From a virus: 55,032 nucleotides of DNA. The stretch covers positions 1 to 55,032 of the IMG/VR virus record IMGVR_UViG_3300045020_000011. One strand, given 5' to 3'. How positions within the stretch are numbered: the first letter of the stretch is position 1; each line of letters starts with the position of its first letter. This document shows positions 47,189 to 55,032 of the stretch, piece by piece. Below the pieces are notes generated by a model. The model saw nothing but the letters and a program-made list of their open reading frames with translations. It was not told the origin of the DNA and ran no database searches. A program made the translations under genes and the position numbers.

Positions 47189-47370
47189 CCGTCGCAGTCT
47201 TTGAATACCTAAAACAACTACGTAGTAATATTCTACAAGACTTAGAATTTAACGCTGGCAAAGATGCCCTACAAGATCGATACAATACAGGTCTCCTTGC
47301 CGGTATTAATGAAGTGCTCAATATGAGAGCAGACGACATTATAGACGAGGGAGACCTAAATGACAACTAA
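47140..47370 (+). CDS. Small protein after the portal, predicted ATT start (76 aa)
   Basis: A frame of 76 codons continues past the portal stop to TAA 47368-47370. No ATG, GTG or TTG occurs in its first part, but ATT at 47140 is eight bases after AAGGAG (47126-47131). The product IFSDWRKEEVTVAVFEYLKQLRSNILQDLEFNAGKDALQDRYNTGLLAGINEVLNM resembles small phage proteins that follow the portal gene (SDWRKxExT pattern). A real gene is therefore likely; the ATT start needs proof. It overlaps the portal end by 49 bases. Confidence 0.72.
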   Translation: MTSPTQIFSDWRKEEVTVAVFEYLKQLRSNILQDLEFNAGKDALQDRYNTGLLAGINEVLNMRADDIIDEGDLNDN

Positions 47371-47707
47371 AGCCGTCATTCACCGATTGGTAGTTAAACC
47401 TGTAAAGCTTGAAGAGTATGACGATGTTGCAGCGAAGCTACATGAACTTGGTTGGGAACGTGCCGTTACTGAAGAAAGCAAGTATCAGCACACCCAGATT
47501 GACCAAGGTACGGTAATCGATATCGGACCTACAGCTTTCCTGGATTATGTAAAGAAGCATAACCTGGATATCCCTGTAAAGGTTGGCGATATGGTTACAT
47601 ATGCTCGCCACAGTGGCAAGTTTGTAAAAGACCCCTTCAACCAGGACGTTGAAGAACTTGTTGTTATCAATGATGACGACGTGATTGCGATTCACACACA
47701 GGAGTAA
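47360..47707 (+). CDS. GroES-like co-chaperonin
   Basis: The 115-residue product has the GroES beta-barrel pattern: VVKPV... then DQGTVIDIGPTAF, VKVGDMVTYARHSGKFV and the end VINDDDVIAIHTQE. The mobile-loop region is EESKYQHTQ, unlike bacterial GroES. It probably works with host GroEL to fold the capsid protein, as T4 gp31 does. It is placed between portal and scaffold genes. The ribosome-binding site is GAGGGAG. Confidence 0.85.
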   Translation: MTTKAVIHRLVVKPVKLEEYDDVAAKLHELGWERAVTEESKYQHTQIDQGTVIDIGPTAFLDYVKKHNLDIPVKVGDMVTYARHSGKFVKDPFNQDVEELVVINDDDVIAIHTQE

Positions 47708-47713
47708 GCAGAG

Positions 47714-48496
47714 ATGGCTGACACAAATAACGCACAAAACGAACAAGGAACACAGGTTCCTGGTGAAGCACTAAGTCCCGTCCAACAAGAAGCGTTGGAG
47801 CAAGGGTGGGTCCCGAAGGACCAATTTGATGGTGATCCCGAGAAGTTCGTAGATGCGGGTGAATTCCTCCGTCGTGGAGAACTCTTCCGGAAGATTGAGT
47901 CACAATCGAAGGAAATGAAGGAACTGCGCAAGGCTCTTAATGAACTTGCCAAACACAACGCCAATGTTCGCAAAGTTGAATATGAGCGTGCTGTCCAATC
48001 ACTGAAGGCTGAGAAGAAGCAAGCACTCGCAGAAGGCGATGCAGACAAAGTTGTAGAGATTGATGATCGTATCGATCTCGTGAAAGATCAACAAAAGCAA
48101 CTTCAATCTCAGGTTATTCAGGAGTCGATTCCTCAAGAAGTCCATCCGGAACTGAAGAACTGGATGAACAAGAACCCCTGGTACGAAAGCAATCGTTCCA
48201 TGCGTGGTTGGGCTGATGCCCGTGGCATTGAACTCGCAGAAGCGGGCAAGTCACCGACTGAGGTTCTCAAAGCTCTTGAAGCTGAAGTGAAGGACCGGTT
48301 TAAGGAAAAGTTCCACAATCCTAATCGCGACAAAGCTGGTGCAGTTGAGGGGAATCTTCCCCGTGGCCGTACCAAGGAAGCGGATTATGAATTGTCGGAT
48401 GTCGAGAAGACAGTGATGAAAACCCTTGTTGATGGTGGTCATATTACCAAGGATGAGTATATCAAACAACTCAAGGCCGTTAAGGGCCAAGGCTAA
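47714..48496 (+). CDS. Capsid scaffolding protein
   Basis: The product has 260 residues and is charged and mainly helical. EQGWVPKDQFDGDPEKFVDAGEFLRRGELF is a recurrent module at the N-terminus of such phage scaffolds. A long coiled coil follows (KEMKELRKALNELAKHNANVRKVEYERAVQSLKAEKKQ). The C-terminus is basic and compact (DEYIKQLKAVKGQG), as needed to bind capsid. It lies two genes after the portal. Confidence 0.8.
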   Translation: MADTNNAQNEQGTQVPGEALSPVQQEALEQGWVPKDQFDGDPEKFVDAGEFLRRGELFRKIESQSKEMKELRKALNELAKHNANVRKVEYERAVQSLKAEKKQALAEGDADKVVEIDDRIDLVKDQQKQLQSQVIQESIPQEVHPELKNWMNKNPWYESNRSMRGWADARGIELAEAGKSPTEVLKALEAEVKDRFKEKFHNPNRDKAGAVEGNLPRGRTKEADYELSDVEKTVMKTLVDGGHITKDEYIKQLKAVKGQG

Positions 48497-48516
48497 AATT
48501 CCAAGAGGATCAAATC

Positions 48517-48960
48517 ATGAATCGTAGAACTTCCAATTCCGATACCCAAGAACAAGCTGTTGGGGCAACAAGTGTCCGCCCGAAACGTGTGCCTGTAGGG
48601 ACGCGTCCGCGTTTGCATGTGTCTGGTAAGAACCCGAATTTTGAATATCGCTGGGTTAATGACACTCCGAACAACATCAATCTAATGCAACAATATGGCT
48701 GGCAACTCTGTACCAACGATGAAGTAGATGTTGGTAACTTCCGTACCGAACAAGCGTCTGGTGAAGGTTCACTAGCTTGCACGGTAGTGGATGGTGGCAA
48801 TGGTATGAAAGCGTATGTGATGAAGATTTCCAAGGAAGAGTACAAGGAAATCCAAGATGCATTCGCCGAGATTACCGACGCAAGTGAAGAGACGCTGCGG
48901 CCAAATTATAACGATGGTGAATATGGAAAAATTTCTATTGATCGATCTGGTCGTCGATAA
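48517..48960 (+). CDS. Conserved minor head-region protein of unknown role (147 aa)
   Basis: The product has 147 residues. A flexible N-terminus is followed by a beta-rich stretch (NFEYRWVNDTPNNINLMQQYGWQL, then TVVDGGNGMKAYVMKISKEEYKEIQDA). RWVN...N(I)..... YGW is often seen in phage proteins next to scaffolds, where it might be a capsid-completing factor. It lies between scaffold and head proteins. Confidence 0.7.
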   Translation: MNRRTSNSDTQEQAVGATSVRPKRVPVGTRPRLHVSGKNPNFEYRWVNDTPNNINLMQQYGWQLCTNDEVDVGNFRTEQASGEGSLACTVVDGGNGMKAYVMKISKEEYKEIQDAFAEITDASEETLRPNYNDGEYGKISIDRSGRR

Positions 48961-49007
48961 GTTCCGTGTTAGCCATCTATTATCTTAATCCAATATGGAG
49001 ATTTTAA

Positions 49008-49607
49008 ATGGCTAACGTAAGTCGTATTAATGGCTTCCGCCCGGTTAAACATATTGATGGTTCTCCTTGGAACGGCCAAGTGAACCGGTATGTTACCAAC
49101 CCGTCGGACGCAACGCCTATTTTTCAAGGCGATTTGGTAGCTCTGGCAGCCTTTACGGATTCCCCCGGTTCGACTCCCTACCAAGGGACCGTCGGTGGTA
49201 CGCAAGGTGTTACTAAAGCAACTCTCGGCGCTGCTCAACCTGCCGTTGGTGTTGCTGTCGGTTTCATGATTAATCCCCTTAACCTGAATAGCCCGCAATA
49301 TCGTCCTGCTTCGACCCAGTTGTATGTTTTGGTCGCTGACGAACCGACGGTAGTGTTTGCAGTTCAAGGTCCTAACTCGGCTAACCCGACTGACCTGAAC
49401 CAAAACGCGACGGTGACGGACAATGGTGGTTCGACTGTTACTGGCCAATCTGGTCAATATGTCAGTGCTTATCTGGGCACGGCGGCAGGACAGGTAAAAG
49501 TACTTGGCGCAGTCCAAGCGGCTGACAATGACATTACCTCGGCTAACTACAAGATTTTGGTGATGATTAACAATCACCAATATTCTGGTGGCGCTGTTGG
49601 CGTCTAA
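49008..49607 (+). CDS. Putative head decoration/stabilisation protein
   Basis: The product has 199 residues and is rich in beta strands. It starts MANVSRINGFRPVKHIDGSPWNGQ and includes a GVAVGFMINPLNLNSPQYRPASTQLYVLVADEP core. Proteins of this layout directly precede the major capsid gene in related phages. GGAG with good spacing precedes the ATG. The exact role is not proven. Confidence 0.68.
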   Translation: MANVSRINGFRPVKHIDGSPWNGQVNRYVTNPSDATPIFQGDLVALAAFTDSPGSTPYQGTVGGTQGVTKATLGAAQPAVGVAVGFMINPLNLNSPQYRPASTQLYVLVADEPTVVFAVQGPNSANPTDLNQNATVTDNGGSTVTGQSGQYVSAYLGTAAGQVKVLGAVQAADNDITSANYKILVMINNHQYSGGAVGV

Positions 49608-49623
49608 TAAGGGAGAATAAAAC

Positions 49624-50538
49624 ATGGCTGGTATTATCAATAGTTCAAGCTTTGCCAAGGCCCTCTGGCCCGGCGTAAATGCTTGGTACGGTAAGGCATA
49701 TGATGAGTATCCCGTTGAATGGGACAAACTCTTCGACAAAAACACTTCGCGTAAGCAGTACGAAGAAGACGTTGGTATTTCGTCCTTCGGTCTTGCTTCG
49801 GTGAAGCCTGAAGGTAGCCCGATCACGTATGATTCGGAACAGCAAACCTTCACCACTCGTTATACCCACATCGTCTATGCTCTTGGGTTTATCATCACCC
49901 GAGAAATCATGGAAGATGACCAGTATGACGTAGTTGGTCAGCGTAAGGCTCAAGGTCTCGCGTTCTCGATCCGTCAAACGAAGGAAGTTATCGGTGCCAA
50001 CGTTTACAATCGTGCTTTCAATAGCTCGTATGTTGGTGGTGATGGCGTGTCGCTGATTAACTCGGCACACCCGTTGTTTGCTGGTGGTACGTTCTCGAAC
50101 CAAATCTCGACGGCTGCGGACTTGTCTGAAGCTGCTCTTGAGCAGGCTTGCATCGATATTGCTAACTTCACGAACGATCGTGGTCTGCGTATCGCTGTCC
50201 GTCCTGATTCGCTTATTCTTCCGATTCAACTCGAATTTGAAGCTGAGCGTATCCTGAAGACGGAACGCCGGGTTGGTTCGAACCTGAACGACGTGAATGC
50301 TCTCAAGCAAACGGGTCGCTTCCCGAAGGGTATCATCCTTAACCATTACTTCACGAACCCGCTCGCATGGTTCATCCGCACGGACGTGAAAGATGGTATG
50401 AAGTTCTTCGAGCGTCGTGGTGACGAGTTTGAAATGGACAACGATTTCGATACTGAAAACGCCCGTTTCAAGGCAACCTCGCGTTACTCGTTCGGCTGGA
50501 CTGATCCCCGTACTCTGTACGGCAGCGCTGGCGTCTAA
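49624..50538 (+). CDS. Major capsid protein, Mu gpT-like
   Basis: The product has 304 residues. It resembles Mu gpT-type HK97-fold capsid proteins: SSSFAKALWPGVNAWYGKAYDEYPVEWDKLFD, YALGFIITREIMEDDQYDVV and, near the end, RFKATSRYSFGWTDPRTLYGSAGV. Codon use is strongly biased towards few codons, consistent with high expression. A terminator follows immediately. Confidence 0.9.
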   Translation: MAGIINSSSFAKALWPGVNAWYGKAYDEYPVEWDKLFDKNTSRKQYEEDVGISSFGLASVKPEGSPITYDSEQQTFTTRYTHIVYALGFIITREIMEDDQYDVVGQRKAQGLAFSIRQTKEVIGANVYNRAFNSSYVGGDGVSLINSAHPLFAGGTFSNQISTAADLSEAALEQACIDIANFTNDRGLRIAVRPDSLILPIQLEFEAERILKTERRVGSNLNDVNALKQTGRFPKGIILNHYFTNPLAWFIRTDVKDGMKFFERRGDEFEMDNDFDTENARFKATSRYSFGWTDPRTLYGSAGV

Positions 50539-50544
50539 TGAACC

Positions 50545-50569
50545 GGAGGGCTTCGGCCCTCCTTCTTTT
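50545..50569 (+). terminator. Rho-independent terminator after the capsid gene
   Basis: GGAGGGC-TTCG-GCCCTCC with TTCTTTT. The UUCG tetraloop makes a very stable stem. It lies right after the capsid stop and before the next ribosome-binding site, so it separates capsid from tail genes or sets their ratio. Confidence 0.93.
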
Positions 50570-50579
50570 GGAGATTTAA

Positions 50580-51041
50580 ATGGGTATTAAAAGTGTTGCG
50601 GACCTTGTTCCGCTGAATCCCGCACAGATCACCCCAATCACGCCAGAACGTAAGTCTCGTCTTGTTGTTCCATTCCAGGTTCTTCGCTCGAATACGACTG
50701 CTACTAAAGTAGCGGTACTTCCTGCTGATGCAACGATTACTGGTTTTCAGTGGTTCGTTCAGACTCCTTCGAATGCAACGACGACTGCGATTGTTACGTT
50801 GACGGGTCAAGGTGTTGGTCCCTCGGGACAGACTTTTGCGTTTGGTTCACAAAGCGTGCTGACTGCGGGTAGTGGTTGGATGAATGCTACGGCTAACATC
50901 CTGACTGGTGTGTTCAATCTGGAACGTGCTCCGGCTACGCAAACCAGTGGCGATATTATCATCTATGCAACGTATTCGGAAACGGGTAATGCATCGACGG
51001 CTGGTGGTCCTTTCTACTTCCTTATTGATTACGTGAGGTAA
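50580..51041 (+). CDS. Virion protein of unknown function (153 aa)
   Basis: The product has 153 residues, beta-rich (TKVAVLPADATITGFQWFVQTPSNATTTAIVTL), and resembles small phage capsid- or tail-associated beta-sandwich proteins. GGAG precedes the ATG. It lies just after the capsid terminator. Confidence 0.68.
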   Translation: MGIKSVADLVPLNPAQITPITPERKSRLVVPFQVLRSNTTATKVAVLPADATITGFQWFVQTPSNATTTAIVTLTGQGVGPSGQTFAFGSQSVLTAGSGWMNATANILTGVFNLERAPATQTSGDIIIYATYSETGNASTAGGPFYFLIDYVR

Positions 51042-51045
51042 TGTG

Positions 51046-51360
51046 ATGCGGCGAATTACTCAAACTGTAACAGGTGTAGGTTCTTCGCCCGTCATTCCTA
51101 TGGATTCACGGGCGCAAGTGTTTAACGTTGGTTTTGGTTGTGAAGTGAATGGTACGGCAACGTACACAGTGCAACATACGTTTGATGATATCTACAATCC
51201 AGCGATTACGCCTGTGTGGTTTCCTCACCAGTATGTAGCTGCTCAAACGACTAATCAAAATGGTAACTATGCGTTTCCGATCTCTGCTATGCAGTTGGTA
51301 ATCACTGCTGGTACAGGCTCGGTCACGATCAATATTCTTCAAACGGCAGGACAGGGTTAA
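51046..51360 (+). CDS. Virion protein of unknown function (104 aa)
   Basis: I use the ATG at 51046, after GAGGT; a GTG at 51043 is less likely. The 104 residues are beta-rich: ITQTVTGVGSSPVIPMDSRAQVFNVGFGCEVNGTATYTVQHTFDD. Such proteins are frequent next to tail fibres. No domain is certain. Confidence 0.68.
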   Translation: MRRITQTVTGVGSSPVIPMDSRAQVFNVGFGCEVNGTATYTVQHTFDDIYNPAITPVWFPHQYVAAQTTNQNGNYAFPISAMQLVITAGTGSVTINILQTAGQG

Positions 51361-51363
51361 TCT

Positions 51364-51780
51364 ATGGCAACTAATCTCAAGTATAGTGCTGTCCTTAAAA
51401 ATGCTCAGCTAAATGCGATCTCCACCACGGTGGGGACTTCGGCGTTGCTGAACATCTATAGTGGTACTCAACCGGCTAACCCGGATACTGCTGTTACTTC
51501 CCAGGTTCTACTCGCTACACTCGCATGTAGCGCCACGTTTGCTGGCTCTGCCTCTGGTGGTGTACTCACTGTGAATGCTGTTTCCAATGGTACAGGCACC
51601 GCTGGTGCTGGTGCTGGCACGACCGCAACTTGGTTCCGCGTTACGACTTCTGGTGGTACTGCTCACATGGATGGGTCTGTTGGCACATCTGGTGCTGACT
51701 TGAACCTCACTGGTTCTGCATCTATTGCTACTGGTCAAACTGTTAGCGTCACAAGCTGGACAATCTCTAGCGGGAACTAA
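51364..51780 (+). CDS. Virion protein of unknown function (138 aa)
   Basis: The product has 138 residues, Gly/Thr/Ala-rich. The start MATNLKYSAVLKNAQLNAISTTVGTSALLNIYSGTQP is a module seen in many phage tail-region proteins. A beta-rich tail follows. Function unknown. Confidence 0.7.
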   Translation: MATNLKYSAVLKNAQLNAISTTVGTSALLNIYSGTQPANPDTAVTSQVLLATLACSATFAGSASGGVLTVNAVSNGTGTAGAGAGTTATWFRVTTSGGTAHMDGSVGTSGADLNLTGSASIATGQTVSVTSWTISSGN

Positions 51781-51782
51781 TC

Positions 51783-53219
51783 ATGACCGTCGTCGTCCTG
51801 ACTTCGGGAACCTCATGGACAGTACCAACTGGCGTTACCACACTAACACTCGTCGAAGTATGGGGTGCTGGTGGTGGTGGCGCTTCTGCTAACTATACAG
51901 CAACAGGATCATGTGGTGGTGGTGGAGGTGCTTATTCTTCAGTAGCCAACGTTTCAGTTACACCAGGACAAGTTATCACTATTAACATTGGTGCTGGTGG
52001 TACTGGAGAAACAGGTTCTAAAGCTGCCATCTCGGGTGGAAGTTCCTGGTTTAACGGTACTTCTGTCACTGCCGCTACTTGTTCAGCATACGGTGGTTCG
52101 GCTCCGGCTCAGAACGGTACTACAGGAGGTGCTGGTGGTGTAGCAACTGGTGTAGGAACTACCAGTTATGCCGGTGGAGCAGGTGGTAGTGCTGGTATCT
52201 CTAATGCAGGTGCAGGCGGGGGTGGAGCAGGTACTGCGACCGCAGCGGGTGGAGCAGGGGCAGCCGGTACATCAGGTTCAGGAAAAGTTGGTGGTGTTGG
52301 TGGTTCAAGTGCTGGTGCAGGGGGTGCTGGAGGGACAAGTACTAGCACAACTGGTGGTACAGGAACTGCTAATACAAATGGGGGAGGTGGTGCAGGCGGG
52401 GGCTACTCAACCAATGGTAATGGTGGTGCTGGTGGACTTCCAGGAGGCGGAGGTGGTGGTGGTGGATCATATGCCAACTCGACCCTGGGTGGTGCTGGTG
52501 CGGGCGGTCAGATTCAGATTACCTATTCTACTGGGTCTTCTCCTGCTACTGGTACTATTGCATCTACTCAGAATGCTCAGACTGACGTTCTCTTTGGTTC
52601 AGCAGTAATTAGTGGTCCAATTGCTTCAACTCAAGACCCCAATACTGATGCAATTACTGGAGCAGTCACAAACGGTGGAGCGGGTACGATAGCTGATGTA
52701 CAGAATCCACAAGTCAACACAATGGCTGGTGCTGTTTCTCTGTCAGGAACCATTGCTTCAACGCAGATTCAAACTGACTTGATTGTGGGACTGTTAGGAG
52801 ATATGGGTACTATTGTTAGTACTCAGAACAACCAAGTTAGTACAACCACTGCGTCAGTTGTTGTATCTGGAACCATCAGTGATGCTCAAAACAATCAAAC
52901 TGATTCGTTCGCTGGTCGAGTTGTGGTCTCTGGACCAATCGCTAATACTCAGAACGCACAGACAGATGCTCTAGCTGGAATGGTGACGTCTGCTGGTAGT
53001 GGCTTCTTAGCTGACTCACAGCAACCTAATACTACGGCTGTGGCTGGAGCAATTAAGGTTTCGGGTTCTATTACGTCGGCTCAGAATAACCAATCGATGA
53101 TTGCAGTGGAACAACCTTCTGGCGAATCAACTATATCTCTTGGTCCGAATGTGACCTACTGGCAGGATGTTAATGAAGCTGACGCTATCACGAGTTGGCA
53201 CTCTATTACAAAAGGCTAA
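51783..53219 (+). CDS. Glycine-rich tail adhesin with 9 repeats
   Basis: The product has 478 residues. It starts TVPTGVTTLTLVEVWGAGGGG, typical of glycine-rich phage fibre tips. Residues about 117-243 are over half glycine, suggesting packed polyglycine helices as in phage S16 gp38-type adhesins. Residues 257-440 hold nine units of about 21 residues with consensus GTIASTQNxQTD, then a final short domain (SLGPNVTYWQDVNE). It probably binds the host surface. Confidence 0.75.
   Translation: MTVVVLTSGTSWTVPTGVTTLTLVEVWGAGGGGASANYTATGSCGGGGGAYSSVANVSVTPGQVITINIGAGGTGETGSKAAISGGSSWFNGTSVTAATCSAYGGSAPAQNGTTGGAGGVATGVGTTSYAGGAGGSAGISNAGAGGGGAGTATAAGGAGAAGTSGSGKVGGVGGSSAGAGGAGGTSTSTTGGTGTANTNGGGGAGGGYSTNGNGGAGGLPGGGGGGGGSYANSTLGGAGAGGQIQITYSTGSSPATGTIASTQNAQTDVLFGSAVISGPIASTQDPNTDAITGAVTNGGAGTIADVQNPQVNTMAGAVSLSGTIASTQIQTDLIVGLLGDMGTIVSTQNNQVSTTTASVVVSGTISDAQNNQTDSFAGRVVVSGPIANTQNAQTDALAGMVTSAGSGFLADSQQPNTTAVAGAIKVSGSITSAQNNQSMIAVEQPSGESTISLGPNVTYWQDVNEADAITSWHSITKG
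52551..53100 (+). repeat. Nine tandem protein repeats (about 63 bases each)
   Basis: Units begin at residues 257, 278, 301, 322, 342, 363, 384, 407 and 428. The consensus is G-(T/P/S)-I-A-x-T-Q-N-x-Q-T-D followed by a short strand. DNA copies have diverged, so the pattern is held by the protein. Confidence 0.8.
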
Positions 53220-53222
53220 TAA

Positions 53223-54206
53223 ATGGCAACAAACCAAAATGTAACGCAATTAACACAACAAGTTGGTAGTGCCAACACTAGCTCCCTTTTCTATGCGGCT
53301 GTTGGCTCCAACGACACAGGACTCCCACTTTCTGTATTTGTGAACAACCTTGGACTGACTGGGGTGCCAACTGCACCTACCGCAGCCGTCAATACAAACA
53401 CGATTCAGATCGCTAGTTGTGCTTTTGTGATTAATCAGGGGTATTTGACTACCTCTAGCGCAGCTTCGACCTATGCTCCAAAAGCAAATCCGACCTTTAC
53501 TGGTACTATTGGTGGTGCATCTGCCTCTATAAGTCTTGGTGGAATGGCTTCCTTTTCTTCGATTCAAAGTACTCCGATTGGTACAACGTCGTCGGCTGCT
53601 GGATCATTTACTACTCTAAGTACTACCGGTATCTATACCTCGAATAACGCGACACAATCTACTAACAGTACTACTGGTGCTATTACGACTTTAGGTGGTA
53701 TTGGAGTAACTGGTAATGCAAATATTGGTGGTGCTGTAGGTGTTGGTTCAACCCTACAAGTTGGTGGTTTAGCTACTCTGGCTGGAGGCATTCAGGGTGT
53801 TACAAATGGTAGCAACGCCGCTGCTGGTAATGTGGGCGAGTATCAATCAGTTACTGTTAGTACTGCGGTATCTTTAACAACGACTACTTATATAAACATT
53901 GCCTCACTCAGTCTTACGGCTGGTGATTGGGATGTGCAGGGAGTTGTCGATTACTTGCCAGCAGCTTCCACAGTAATAGGTGAACAAGTAGCAAGTATTT
54001 CAACTGCTTCTGCGACTACTGGTGGTCTTGGATTCACTGCTGCCATTGCTGGAGCGGTTGTAACTGGAACGGGGCATGTTATACCAACACCAGTATCTAG
54101 GCTAAGCCTTACAACTACCACAACTGTTTATCTTGTGGGTTGGGCCTCTTTTAATACTAGTACCTGTACGGCTCAGGGCTTTCTTTCCGCACGTCGTATA
54201 CGTTAA
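53223..54206 (+). CDS. Tail fibre protein
   Basis: The product has 327 residues. An N-terminal helix (ATNQNVTQLTQQVGSANTSSLF) precedes a repetitive Gly/Thr/Ser fibre region (YAPKANPTFTGTIGG is a classic phage fibre motif). A compact beta-rich head (about residues 215-327, beginning near EYQSVTVSTAVSL) ends the protein. It is probably a receptor-binding or collar fibre. Confidence 0.78.
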   Translation: MATNQNVTQLTQQVGSANTSSLFYAAVGSNDTGLPLSVFVNNLGLTGVPTAPTAAVNTNTIQIASCAFVINQGYLTTSSAASTYAPKANPTFTGTIGGASASISLGGMASFSSIQSTPIGTTSSAAGSFTTLSTTGIYTSNNATQSTNSTTGAITTLGGIGVTGNANIGGAVGVGSTLQVGGLATLAGGIQGVTNGSNAAAGNVGEYQSVTVSTAVSLTTTTYINIASLSLTAGDWDVQGVVDYLPAASTVIGEQVASISTASATTGGLGFTAAIAGAVVTGTGHVIPTPVSRLSLTTTTTVYLVGWASFNTSTCTAQGFLSARRIR

Positions 54207-54218
54207 GGAAATAGCATA

Positions 54219-54458
54219 ATGTCTACCTTTACTTCAGGTTCAGCAACAGTTATTCATGCAACCTTCCAAGGCTTAGCAACTCCTGGCGGGATTAGTATTC
54301 CCGGTCTCCTTGTTGGGGATGTGGTGGTGTCAATAATCCCCTCTCCATTCCAACCAGGATTTGAACAGATTGTGTCAGTAGCAGACCAACTCCAACAAAT
54401 TACAACTGAGAATTGGAGTACTATGAATTTTGTAGTTTACTTGATTCGTGGTGCTTAA
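54219..54458 (+). CDS. Small protein in the fibre cluster (79 aa)
   Basis: The product has 79 residues and is beta-rich (GGISIPGLLVGDVVVSIIPSPFQPGFEQIVSVADQLQQIT). AAGGAAATAG precedes the ATG. It may be a fibre-associated or chaperone-like protein, but no family is recognised. Confidence 0.68.
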   Translation: MSTFTSGSATVIHATFQGLATPGGISIPGLLVGDVVVSIIPSPFQPGFEQIVSVADQLQQITTENWSTMNFVVYLIRGA

Positions 54459-54460
54459 TT

Positions 54461-54898
54461 ATGCCGGGTAATTACTTTAAATCTGGTGAGTGGAACGTCT
54501 ACTGCATGGTCTGTAACCGGAAGATCAAATCTGGCCTCATGATGAAGCGCTGGGATGGTCTTCTGGTTTGTCCAGATGACTATGAGAATCGTCATCCAAT
54601 GGACTTTCTCCGCTCACGACAAGAGCGAATTTCTGTACCGTTTTCTAGCGATACAAGTTTTAACCAATTTACGGATGTGACATATCCAACCTATCCATAC
54701 TGTAATGCAGAAGGTTCCAGTGGTGTTCCTGCATTAGCCATTGCTGGCTGTATGAGACCTGGAGTTGGCTTCCCGAATGGACTCCCAGTCACACCTGTCG
54801 AAATACCCGACGAGCCACCGGTTACGTACTTTGAACTTATGTCTGGTGGAAACCTAAACAAAATGGATGGTACTCAACTGGTCTATGTAAGCACATGA
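54461..54898 (+). CDS. Zinc-ribbon-like virion-region protein (145 aa)
   Basis: I use the ATG at 54461; a longer frame overlaps the previous gene. Residues 15-55 read YCMVCNRKIKSGLMMKRWDGLLVCPDDYENRHPMDFLRSR, a CxxC...C pattern found in many phage proteins near tail fibres. The remainder is Pro-rich and ends in an ATGA overlap with the small holin-like gene. Confidence 0.72.
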   Translation: MPGNYFKSGEWNVYCMVCNRKIKSGLMMKRWDGLLVCPDDYENRHPMDFLRSRQERISVPFSSDTSFNQFTDVTYPTYPYCNAEGSSGVPALAIAGCMRPGVGFPNGLPVTPVEIPDEPPVTYFELMSGGNLNKMDGTQLVYVST

Positions 54899-55032
54899 TT
54901 GAAATTCACGAACGGGTGGCTGCCCTGGAACAAGCCCGAAAGACTGACAAAGAAACGATTGATAAAATTCTCCTGCATGTGAAGTCCATTGATGAGAACT
55001 TGAACCGATACAAGGGATTTCTTGGAGCAGTT
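54895..55032 (+). CDS. Small XhlA/holin-like membrane protein, N-terminal part
   Basis: ATG at 54895 overlaps the previous stop (ATGA). The protein begins MIEIHERVAALEQARKTDKE, a coiled coil, and continues at position 2 of the window, giving about 66 residues with one membrane helix near its end. See the C-terminal part at 2-172. Confidence 0.68.
   Translation, partial: MIEIHERVAALEQARKTDKETIDKILLHVKSIDENLNRYKGFLGAV
54924..55032. repeat. Right copy of 109-bp terminal repeat
   Basis: Matches 1-109 at 108 positions; the difference is G at 54942 against T at 19. Confidence 0.95.

Noticed and set aside
48969-49856. Leftward open frame of 295 codons opposite head genes
   Set aside because: It is antisense to the decoration and capsid genes, which have strong ribosome-binding sites and recognisable products.

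Overview
This window looks like the nearly complete genome (about 54.9 kb) of a virulent, short-tailed dsDNA phage of a Gram-negative, probably proteobacterial, host. The first 109 bases recur at the end with one mismatch, and one small gene runs across that junction. The sequence is therefore circular as assembled, or carries a short terminal redundancy. I saw no integrase, phage repressor, tRNA, CRISPR array, insertion sequence or phage RNA polymerase. Five near-consensus sigma70-type promoters suggest that host RNA polymerase transcribes the phage.

Rightward late arm (about 42.3 kb to the end, continuing at 1 to 13.5 kb): a strong promoter and an unusual leader precede the small terminase, an HNH protein, the large terminase, a portal, a small ATT-started protein, a GroES-like co-chaperonin, a scaffold, two minor head-region proteins and a Mu gpT-like major capsid protein. 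A terminator follows the capsid gene. Next come tail-fibre and adhesin genes, a holin pair, a beta-helix tailspike, P22 gp4-like and gp10-like tail accessory proteins, an acetyltransferase, and three large proteins that resemble ejected internal virion proteins; the last has an N-terminal lytic transglycosylase. A T4-type lysozyme closes the arm at a bidirectional terminator.

Leftward arm (13.6 to 41.7 kb, all on the minus strand): from the terminator inwards come a class II ribonucleotide reductase, nucleotide-metabolism genes, a phosphoesterase, endonuclease I, a 5'-3' exonuclease, SSB, a family A DNA polymerase broken by an in-frame TAA, a DnaB-like helicase and HNH genes. Beyond the 24.7-24.9 kb promoters lie an exported trypsin-like protease, a T7-type primase and a large translationally coupled block. 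That block (about 28.0 to 37.8 kb) holds an ATP-grasp ligase, two amidoligases of the glutamine-synthetase fold, class I and class II glutamine amidotransferases, a GcvH-like carrier fold without its lipoyl lysine, and many unrecognised proteins. I regard it as a phage amide/peptide ligation system and the most interesting part of the window. The last stretch (38.5 to 41.7 kb) has small early-type genes, repeated dyad operators, strong terminators and structured leaders.

Many leftward genes are shorter than 65 codons and overlap their neighbours by ATGA or TAATG junctions. Several were found only by reading the gaps by eye: 13568-13732, 15599-15772, 16947-17099, 28584-28760, 39095-39265 and 47140-47370.
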